From: Hyphomicrobiales bacterium
GTDB lineage: Bacteria; Pseudomonadota; Alphaproteobacteria; Rhizobiales; S144-35
Direction: 5' to 3'
DNA length: 5,202 nucleotides
NCBI GenBank assembly: GCA_015494185.1
Contig: WGBT01000227.1
Coordinates: 1 to 5,202 of the forward strand
Below the pieces are notes generated by a model, which ran no database searches, had not been told where the DNA came from, and saw only the letters and a program-made list of their open reading frames with translations. This document shows positions 1-5,202 of this stretch, in pieces; within the stretch, counting starts at the first letter, position 1, and each line of letters starts with the position of its first letter. The position numbers were made by a program, and so were the translations under genes.

Positions 1-2217
1 GTCATCGAGGCCGATGATCTGATGACGCCCAAGCGGCTGGAGGCAATTCGCAACTTTCATCTGGAATTGGGTTTTGTCCCCGCCGTCAGATCGGCGATGT
101 CAATGTTCTCGATTTGGAAGAAACCGGAACCATCGGGCAAAAGCAAGCCGGTCTTTCCCGATCAGCTTCCTACAGGCGCAGCATTTGCGAGCCTAAAACA
201 AGAAATTCTCACCAATCCCCTCATTCGGGGCCGTTTTTTGTCCGACAAACGGCCCGGACAGCCCCAAATCGCCGTCGTCATCGTCTCTTTGAAAGAAACC
301 GCCGTTGCCTCTCAGGGGCTGCGGGCGGCCATTGACGAAGTGCGCCAAACGGCGGCAGAATTCCTCACGCCCGTGGGGCTCAAGGCCCATTTCACCGGTA
401 CTCCCATGATGCGTCTGGAAGTGGTGGAATCCACCAAACGGGATCGCATCCTATTCAATCTCATTGGTTTTCTGGTGGGCTCGCTCGCCTGTATCCTGTT
501 TTTCCGGAACTGGCGCCATGTCACGATTGTCAGCGTTGCGCCCTTAGCCTCACTGATCGGGGTCTTTGGTGTTTTGGGGCATTTGGGGGTGGCGCTCAAT
601 CCCCTGACCAACACCATTTTGCCGCTGGTTCTGGTCATCACCTTTTCCGATTCGCTGCATATGTTGTTTGCCATCAACCGGGCGCGTGCTCTGGGGGCTT
701 CCCTGCGGGCGGCGGTTCGTGAGGCGGTGATCACGGTGGGGCCGGCTTGCGTTCTGACCTCGCTGACCACCGCGCTGGCGCTCGGCGCCCTGTTGGCCAC
801 AGACAGCTATTTGATCCGAACCTACGCCTATGCTGCCGCACTTTCCGTATTGGTCGCCTTCCTTGCCGTTATTCTCGTCCTGCCGGTGGTGGCGCTCGTG
901 GTTCTCGCCCATGACGATCGAATGAAATTAACGCAACGCGGGCTGCGGGCCCGGGGCGGCATACTGAACCTCATCAGTGGCTTTCTGGCGCGCCATTTAC
1001 CGGCCCTGTCAATGCCTGTGGCCCTGTTTGGGATCCTCATCACCGGGCTTGCCGGGGCGGCCTATCACGCCCTTGATCCCTATTACCGGATCAGCGACAT
1101 GGTGCCGGAAAACCGCGAATCCGCCGCCGTGGCACAAACGCTAGAGCAAAATCTGGGCGGGATTTTTCCCGTTCAAATCATGTTGCAATGGCCCTCACAC
1201 CTGTCGCTTTATTCCAAGCCCGTGCTCCATGCCATTGCCGAGGCCCACACCATCCTTGAAACGCAAGACGAAATCGACAATGTCTGGTCCCTTGAAACCA
1301 TCCGGCGCTGGGCCGGTGAAAGTCTTGGTCAAGACGTGAAAAAACTGCAAACTTATGTGGAAAAATTGCCGCCCCACCTGCAAGCCCAACTCAAAAACGC
1401 CAAAGGAAATGCCGCCGCCATCATCGGCTTTATGCGCGATATGCCCGCCGGCCAAGTCAACCAGCTGGTTGAGGAACTAAATCGCAAGCTCGATCATCTC
1501 AAGCGCTTTCATCCTGAGCTGAAGGTCACGGTGACAGGCTTGCCGGCAGTGGCCGCCCAGCGCGCCACCGCATCGATCGAGCAACTCAATATCAGCTTGT
1601 TTTTGGCGGTCTGCATGGTCATCGTGCTGACCGGGCTGGCATTTCGCTCCACATTGATTGCGGTTCTAAGCATTGTTCCCAACATGTTTGCGCTGTTGGC
1701 AACCGGTGGGCTTTTATATCTGTTCAGTGGCCAGCTGGAATATGCAAGCGTTGTGGCCTTGACCGTGGCCTTTGGCATTGCCATCGATGATACCATCCAT
1801 TTTTTCAACCGTTTGAGATTGGAAGCACAAGTCACTCCCACCCTCACCCATGCGGTCCAAAACACGATCTGCCATATTGGGCCGGTGTTGATCCTGACGA
1901 CCGTGATCTTGACCCTTGGACTGTCGATGACGATGTTCAGCATCGTGCCGATGACGGGTCTATTTGGCAAAACCGCCGCGATCATCATGATCATGGCGCT
2001 GTTGGGCGATCTGCTCTTGCTTCCGGCAATGCTGTTTGCCTTGGCACGATTGGGACTGCTGAAAAACCGCCATGTCCGCAAAGCCCGCCCCAAAAGCACA
2101 AAGGGCGTATCATTTGGCGGGATCGAACCGGGCAGTCTGCCCGCCTTGCGTCACGCCTTCGCGCGCCAGCCGCATCCTACGGGTGCGAAGCGATTGGGGC
2201 CAGGGCGGCGCGGTTAA
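1..2217 (+). CDS. RND superfamily exporter, MMPL/SSD-type (5' end outside window)
   Basis: This is an inner-membrane, proton-driven RND transporter of the MMPL type; such proteins typically move lipids or other hydrophobic molecules, and the substrate cannot be told here. The frame is open from base 1 and reads VIEADDL before the first in-window ATG at 22. That stretch is typical RND periplasmic sequence, so the true start and TM1 lie upstream. Counting from the ATG at 22, a first membrane bundle lies at about residues 142-298, a second periplasmic domain at about 351-520 (with the RND-like YRISDMVPENRE), TM7 near 330-350, and a second bundle at about 522-675. Asp210 (ITFSDSLH) in the first bundle and Asp589-Asp590 (GIAIDDTIHFF) in the second sit where RND proteins carry proton-relay acids. 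A basic tail of about 50 residues follows the last helix and looks unconserved. The stop TAA (2215-2217) lies inside a 7-bp target duplication. The gene is convergent with the polysaccharide genes. Family call is firm; substrate unknown. Confidence 0.9.
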   Translation, partial: VIEADDLMTPKRLEAIRNFHLELGFVPAVRSAMSMFSIWKKPEPSGKSKPVFPDQLPTGAAFASLKQEILTNPLIRGRFLSDKRPGQPQIAVVIVSLKETAVASQGLRAAIDEVRQTAAEFLTPVGLKAHFTGTPMMRLEVVESTKRDRILFNLIGFLVGSLACILFFRNWRHVTIVSVAPLASLIGVFGVLGHLGVALNPLTNTILPLVLVITFSDSLHMLFAINRARALGASLRAAVREAVITVGPACVLTSLTTALALGALLATDSYLIRTYAYAAALSVLVAFLAVILVLPVVALVVLAHDDRMKLTQRGLRARGGILNLISGFLARHLPALSMPVALFGILITGLAGAAYHALDPYYRISDMVPENRESAAVAQTLEQNLGGIFPVQIMLQWPSHLSLYSKPVLHAIAEAHTILETQDEIDNVWSLETIRRWAGESLGQDVKKLQTYVEKLPPHLQAQLKNAKGNAAAIIGFMRDMPAGQVNQLVEELNRKLDHLKRFHPELKVTVTGLPAVAAQRATASIEQLNISLFLAVCMVIVLTGLAFRSTLIAVLSIVPNMFALLATGGLLYLFSGQLEYASVVALTVAFGIAIDDTIHFFNRLRLEAQVTPTLTHAVQNTICHIGPVLILTTVILTLGLSMTMFSIVPMTGLFGKTAAIIMIMALLGDLLLLPAMLFALARLGLLKNRHVRKARPKSTKGVSFGGIEPGSLPALRHAFARQPHPTGAKRLGPGRRG
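2129..2190. repeat. Hairpin-forming sequence inside the 3' end of the RND gene
   Basis: CGGGCA (2129-2134) pairs with TGCCCG (2138-2143) around the loop GTC. A second stem, CTTCGC (2157-2162) with GCGAAG (2185-2190), closes a 22-nt loop. Both lie in the portion encoding the unconserved-looking tail after the last membrane helix. They may be chance in GC-rich DNA, a transcript-end structure, or the remains of a small palindromic repeat taken into the reading frame. Confidence 0.35.
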
Positions 2218-2219
2218 GG
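2213..2219. repeat. Left target-site duplication, GTTAAGG
   Basis: This 7-bp direct repeat matches 2502-2508 exactly and flanks the element. It holds the TAA stop of the RND gene (2215-2217). The following TG is also present after the right copy, so the duplication could be scored as 9 bp. The 7-bp reading is preferred because it gives the element symmetrical TG...CA ends. Confidence 0.8.
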
Positions 2220-2252
2220 TGTAAAAATCTACACTTGACCTGACAGACAGTG
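2220..2252 (+). repeat. Left terminal inverted repeat of the 282-bp element
   Basis: This 33-bp end pairs with 2469-2501. The first 12 bases and the last 10 (ACAGACAGTG) are identical to the inverse of the right end. The five mismatches all fall in the middle (positions 13, 15, 17, 18 and 23 of the repeat). Conservation of the tip plus an inner block is the usual pattern for transposase cleavage and binding sites. Confidence 0.85.
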
Positions 2253-2284
2253 GCTGGCTTGACCACACCTTTCGGCCTGAACCT

Positions 2285-2460
2285 GTCCTTACATTCCATG
2301 GCGAGCGTTTTTGTATTTTCGACAAGTTTGTCAAGGATAAAACCGCTTCGCGGCGCCAACAAGCGAGCGTGGAGTGGCGGAGCCACGACGGGGGCTTGAA
2401 AATGCTGGTCCTTGACAAACCATCTGAAAATGCCAGTGTCTCAGCATAGAATGTAAGGAC
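2285..2460. repeat. Nested internal inverted repeats of the element
   Basis: Two perfect 12-bp inverted pairs are visible: GTCCTTACATTC (2285-2296) with GAATGTAAGGAC (2449-2460), and GTTTGTCAAGGA (2326-2337) with TCCTTGACAAAC (2409-2420). Between them ATTTTC (2315-2320) pairs with GAAAAT (2426-2431). All pairs nest without crossing, which shows that the element is palindromic through most of its length and not only at its tips. The left arm is longer than the right by about 24 bp between the terminal repeat and the first internal pair. Confidence 0.8.
2360..2398. repeat. GC-rich core hairpin of the element
   Basis: CAAGC (2360-2364) pairs with GCTTG (2394-2398), and CGTGG (2368-2372) pairs with CCACG (2383-2387). 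An alternative compact stem is GTGGC (2374-2378) with GCCAC (2382-2386) around the loop GGA. This core sits at the centre of the nested palindrome and is clearly more GC-rich than the AT-rich ends. No T-tract follows it, so it does not look like a classical intrinsic terminator, though it could still impede transcription from either converging gene. Confidence 0.6.
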
Positions 2461-2468
2461 TGATCTGA

Positions 2469-2501
2469 CACTGTCTGTAAGGTTGAATATAGATTTTTAC
2501 A
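2469..2501 (-). repeat. Right terminal inverted repeat of the 282-bp element
   Basis: This is the inverse partner of 2220-2252, with 28 of 33 positions matching. Read on the minus strand it begins TGTAAAAATCTA and ends ACAGACAGTG. It lies directly against the right copy of the GTTAAGG duplication and so abuts the stop codon of the ligase/polymerase gene. Confidence 0.85.
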
Positions 2502-2508
2502 GTTAAGG
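2502..2508. repeat. Right target-site duplication, GTTAAGG
   Basis: This is the second copy of the 7-bp repeat at 2213-2219. It contains TTA at 2503-2505, which is the TAA stop codon of the minus-strand ligase/polymerase gene. Both convergent genes thus use a stop within the same duplicated target sequence. Confidence 0.8.
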
Positions 2509-3744
2509 TGAACGCAGGGTTGCATGAGTGGCGGCCGAAAGCCCCCACAACAGGCCAGCGGTCAAGTAAAAATGCCGCCAATGGTCGGTATCGACCAAAA
2601 AACCCTCCAAAACCAACCCCAAAAACACCGAAAACACAGCAATGTGAAGGAACTGCCAGGGTGTCCGGCTGAACAAATAGCGCGCCCCCACCGCCAAGGT
2701 CAGCAGCACCAACAAGATATAGCTGATCCCCCCAAGCCAGCCATAGGCGGCAAAACCGTTGAGATAGACATTGTGAGGGTCTTCCCCATATCGTTTGCCA
2801 AACTGATAGGGGCCAAGGCCCAACGGCTTGTCCAACAATAAAGGTATGGCCTTGCGTTGCCGGGCAAAACGGCCATTTTCCCCCTTGTCATAGTCCTGGG
2901 TGAGCGCCGCCCGTTCCAAAAACGCCTGACGCACTTGGGGAACGGACAACAATCCAACCACCATCAGCGCCAGCATCAACACCCCCAAGACCGACCATAA
3001 TATAATCCGCCCCCGGGTCCGCAAATCAGCGGAGGCCAAAAACATCAGATAGGTCATCACCCCAAGGCAGATGATCACAAGCCCCCAGGCGCCGCGGGAA
3101 AAGCTCAAGAACAAACCAGTCAGCAACAGTCCCAGAAGCAAGAGAGAGGCAATTTTATGCCGGCTCGACCCCAACCAAATATCTTGAACCAACAACACGA
3201 TCGGCAAAATCAAAAAGGGGCCAAACACATTGGGGTCCTTGAATGTGCCTTTGGCGCGGCCATAAAGGGTAAAGATATCGCCAAGTCCCGCTACATTGAA
3301 ATAGCCAACGATCCCGGTCAGGGCCACCAACGCCGCCGCAACCATATAGCCATGGCGGATAATGCGAAAACTCTCAAGCGGCCGTTGTGCAACGAGACCG
3401 GCGAAAATGACCAAGGTTATCGCCAAATAAAATGAAATCGCGGTATAGGTTATGACATTGCGCTCCCCTCCCTTGCCGAGCACTTGAACCGTGGCGATCA
3501 GCCCGCCGATATTATAAAGGACCAACAATACGATCATTGGCAACAAAATCATCGGTAACCGCGGGGTGCTGCCCATCAGCGTCAGGACCAAGAGTAAGAA
3601 AAAGAACTCATAAGGAGAGGGTTCAAACATCACAAACCCGCTGGCAAAAACCGTCAGCCACAAAAACAGCGGCTGAGCGCGCTTTGCAAGCGCGCCCAAC
3701 GGGCTTTGTTCAAGAGAGAGTGAAGCGGTTCCCATGATTTTCAT
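2503..3744 (-). CDS. O-antigen ligase / Wzy-type polymerase family membrane protein
   Basis: This 413-residue protein belongs to the O-antigen ligase (WaaL/Wzy_C) family, inner-membrane enzymes that act on the periplasmic face to polymerise undecaprenyl-pyrophosphate-linked glycan or transfer it to an acceptor. It is strongly hydrophobic, with roughly ten to twelve membrane segments from about residue 25 to 405. Family marks include RAKGTFKDPNVFGPFL (163-178), LSFSRGAW (213-220, with the conserved Arg217), and a periplasmic loop at about 268-330 ending KPLGLGPYQFG...DPHNVYLNGF, with His324 as the likely functional histidine. Length is normal for the family. Sequence alone does not separate ligase from polymerase; the adjacent initiating transferase makes a capsule or exopolysaccharide polymerase plausible. 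The ATG at 3744 and a second at 3735 are both possible starts. Neither has a good Shine-Dalgarno; the nearest purine run, GAGGGG (3773-3768), is about 23 nt upstream. It lies 46 bp downstream of the transferase gene, probably in one operon. Confidence 0.87.
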   Translation of the reverse strand: MKIMGTASLSLEQSPLGALAKRAQPLFLWLTVFASGFVMFEPSPYEFFFLLLVLTLMGSTPRLPMILLPMIVLLVLYNIGGLIATVQVLGKGGERNVITYTAISFYLAITLVIFAGLVAQRPLESFRIIRHGYMVAAALVALTGIVGYFNVAGLGDIFTLYGRAKGTFKDPNVFGPFLILPIVLLVQDIWLGSSRHKIASLLLLGLLLTGLFLSFSRGAWGLVIICLGVMTYLMFLASADLRTRGRIILWSVLGVLMLALMVVGLLSVPQVRQAFLERAALTQDYDKGENGRFARQRKAIPLLLDKPLGLGPYQFGKRYGEDPHNVYLNGFAAYGWLGGISYILLVLLTLAVGARYLFSRTPWQFLHIAVFSVFLGLVLEGFLVDTDHWRHFYLTAGLLWGLSAATHATLRSP

Positions 3745-3790
3745 CTGCGCCGCAAGACAACGCGCAGCCCCTCAAAGCTTTCCAAGGCCA

Positions 3791-5202
3791 TTAATAGGCA
3801 TTGTCCGTGCGCAACAGTGAAATTGGCGTGACCAGCAAGATATATAAATCCAACAGCACCGACCAGTTTTCGATATAGTAAAGATCATGGGCGACCCGTT
3901 GCTTGATCTTTTCTTCGGTGTCGGTCTCGCCGCGCCAGCCATGGATCTGCGCCCAACCAGTAATCCCCGGCTTTACCCGATGACGAGCGTAATAGCCATC
4001 GACGACGTCACCATAAAGGCGTGAGGAAGCCTTTGCCTGCACCGCATGGGGCCGCGGTCCCACCAGGGACAAATTGCCCTTGAAGACCACATTGAACAGT
4101 TGCGGGAGCTCATCGAGGCTGGTTTTGCGAATAAACCGGCCAACAGGCGTCACCCGTGGATCGTTCTTGGTCACCAGCTTGGCGGCATTGGCATCGGTTT
4201 GATCCACATACATCGAGCGGAACTTATAGACTTCGATCAGCTCATTGTTGAAGCCATAACGTTTTTGCTTGAACAAAACCGGACCAGGGCTGGTCAGCTT
4301 CACGGCCAGCGCCACCAGCGCCATGATGGGGGAGACCCCGATTAAGATGAGGCTGCCGACGATTTTGTCGAAAAACCACTTGATCACATGGTCCCAGTCG
4401 GCAATCGGCCGGCGTACGACATCGATTGTGGACACATTGCCCAACTGCGAGAAGGAACGTGGCCGGAACAGAAGCTTTTCGGTATGGGCGGCAAGCCGAA
4501 TGTCGACCGGCAAGACCCATAGTTTTTTCAAAATTTCATTGATGCGCCCTTGTGCCGTGAGCGGGAAAGTGACAAGCAGGATATCGATCCGGGTATTGCG
4601 GGCAAACTCCAACAATTCCTCAATGCTGCCAAGTTTGGGATAGCCTGCCACCACTGGCGGTGAGCGCTCCCCGTCGCGGTCATCGAAAATGCCGGCAATG
4701 CGAATATCTGTGGTTGGTGAAGCTTCCAGAGCCTTGATCAGCTCTTCGGCCTTCTCGCCGCCGCCAATCACCACAGCGCGGCGGACCAACTTGCCGCTTT
4801 GCGCCCACCACCGGGTCATATAGGACAGATAGAGCCGTCCCCCAATCAACGCCACCAACCCGGTGAGATACCACGTCGCCAACCAGACCCGCGAAAACTG
4901 ATCCCCAATCTTGGCAAAGAAGACCACCGCAAGCACCATGGCAAAGGTTATCGTCCAAGCCGCTGCCAGCCGCGAAATCTGATAGAAAAAAGTCTTGAAA
5001 ACGGTGATCTGATAAAGCTGCATCATTTCAAAGAGCAGCACCGCCAGCGATGATACGGCCACCGCCGAAACCCCATAAAGGACCACATAGGCAAGATCAG
5101 CCGTTCCCACATAGACCGCAAAAATAACCATCCCGATCAGAATGATCCCGAACCATTCGAACAACCGGGTGAGGCCAACGACGACAGCCGGGGAAATCCG
5201 TG
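3791..5202 (-). CDS. Undecaprenyl-phosphate sugar (probably glucose) phosphotransferase, 5' end outside window
   Basis: This enzyme moves a sugar-1-phosphate from a UDP-sugar to undecaprenyl phosphate, the first membrane step of exopolysaccharide or capsule synthesis. Counting from the TTG codon at 5164 as residue 1, the protein has several N-terminal membrane helices (to about 115), a nucleotide-binding-like CoA-binding fold near 128-245 starting AVVIGGGEKAEE, and a C-terminal polyprenyl glycosylphosphotransferase domain from about 260. That domain shows KWFFDK (262-267), the helix-breaking Ser-Pro (278-279) expected of the re-entrant helix, SPGPVLFKQKRYG (292-304), KFRSM (314-318), the Asp351-Glu352 catalytic pair in SLDELPQL, LVGPRP (367-372) and KPGITGWAQI (398-407). 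The frame stays open beyond 5164 and reads RISPAVVVGLTR, typical family N-terminus, so TTG is not the real start and the gene runs off the edge. The layout matches the WcaJ/TIGR03023 type; glucose as substrate is inferred from family. It is the upstream gene of the pair with the ligase/polymerase. Confidence 0.92.
   Translation of the reverse strand, partial: RISPAVVVGLTRLFEWFGIILIGMVIFAVYVGTADLAYVVLYGVSAVAVSSLAVLLFEMMQLYQITVFKTFFYQISRLAAAWTITFAMVLAVVFFAKIGDQFSRVWLATWYLTGLVALIGGRLYLSYMTRWWAQSGKLVRRAVVIGGGEKAEELIKALEASPTTDIRIAGIFDDRDGERSPPVVAGYPKLGSIEELLEFARNTRIDILLVTFPLTAQGRINEILKKLWVLPVDIRLAAHTEKLLFRPRSFSQLGNVSTIDVVRRPIADWDHVIKWFFDKIVGSLILIGVSPIMALVALAVKLTSPGPVLFKQKRYGFNNELIEVYKFRSMYVDQTDANAAKLVTKNDPRVTPVGRFIRKTSLDELPQLFNVVFKGNLSLVGPRPHAVQAKASSRLYGDVVDGYYARHRVKPGITGWAQIHGWRGETDTEEKIKQRVAHDLYYIENWSVLLDLYILLVTPISLLRTDNAY

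Larger units (their letters stand above)
2220..2501. mobile_element. MITE-like non-autonomous insertion element, 282 bp
   Basis: The element starts TGTAAAAATCTA and ends with its inverse, TAGATTTTTACA. The outer 33 bp at each end match as inverted repeats at 28 of 33 positions, and GTTAAGG is directly repeated on both sides (2213-2219 and 2502-2508), as expected of a target duplication made by a transposase. Inside are further inverted pairs in nested order: 2285-2296 with 2449-2460 (12/12), 2315-2320 with 2426-2431 (6/6) and 2326-2337 with 2409-2420 (12/12), around a GC-rich core hairpin. A single strand could therefore fold into one long, imperfect hairpin. No credible protein is encoded; the frames crossing it are short, resemble nothing I know and run out through its ends. 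It must have been moved by a transposase elsewhere. TG...CA ends and a 7-bp duplication would suit an IS21-type enzyme, but this is a guess; no parent IS is visible. It fills the whole gap between the two convergent genes. Confidence 0.85.

Noticed and set aside
22..24. ATG at 22 as the start codon of the RND gene
   Set aside because: The frame is open upstream and the first periplasmic domain is entered midway; TM1 is missing, so the start is outside the window.
312..800. Minus-strand 162-residue frame opposite the RND gene, and a similar 196-residue one at 1509-2099
   Set aside because: They are antisense shadows of a strongly conserved membrane-protein gene, with no domain of their own.
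2110..2418. Minus-strand 102-residue open frame crossing the left end of the element, with 69- and 64-residue frames nearby
   Set aside because: These frames cross the element boundary and the RND gene end, show no recognisable domain, and are explained by a stop-poor palindromic repeat.
2412..2440. TTGACA at 2412-2417 as the -35 box of a promoter inside the element
   Set aside because: No acceptable -10 hexamer lies 16-18 bp downstream. The motif is part of a perfect 12-bp inverted repeat, which explains it better.
2524..2841. Plus-strand 105-residue frame opposite the ligase/polymerase
   Set aside because: It is an antisense shadow with low-complexity Gln/Pro/His-rich sequence typical of the reverse of hydrophobic membrane codons.
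5162..5164. TTG as the start codon of the phosphotransferase
   Set aside because: The frame stays open to the window edge and encodes family-typical N-terminal sequence upstream, so the gene simply runs off the window.

Overview
This window looks like a chromosomal stretch from a Gram-negative, probably alphaproteobacterial, genome. That is inferred from moderate-to-high GC, the style of the proteins (an RND/MMPL exporter and a long polyprenyl-phosphate sugar-1-phosphate transferase of the exopolysaccharide type) and weak Shine-Dalgarno signals. No rRNA or other marker gene is present, so the taxonomy is tentative.

Layout: (1) Positions 1-2217, plus strand: the 3' part of a large RND-superfamily (MMPL/SSD-type) inner-membrane exporter, open at the left window edge. 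(2) Positions 2220-2501: a 282-bp non-coding element with 33-bp imperfect terminal inverted repeats (28/33 matches), TG...CA ends, a 7-bp direct repeat (GTTAAGG) on each side and further nested inverted repeats inside. This is a MITE-like, non-autonomous insertion element. (3) Positions 2503-3744, minus strand: a multi-spanning O-antigen ligase/Wzy-type polymerase family protein. (4) Positions 3791-5202, minus strand: an undecaprenyl-phosphate sugar phosphotransferase (WcaJ/ExoY-like), open at the right edge.

The two minus-strand genes form a probable operon (transferase first, 46-bp gap, then ligase/polymerase). They supply two steps of surface-polysaccharide synthesis: loading the first sugar phosphate on the lipid carrier, and polymerising or transferring the finished lipid-linked glycan in the periplasm. 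The RND exporter converges on this operon. A link between it and the polysaccharide is only positional.

The most interesting point is the insertion site. Removing the element and one copy of the 7-bp repeat rebuilds a junction where the two convergent genes share the tetranucleotide TTAA as overlapping stop codons. The element landed there and duplicated the shared stop, so neither protein changed and the genes became separated by a long palindromic spacer. I see no defence system, CRISPR array, tRNA or rRNA in the window.
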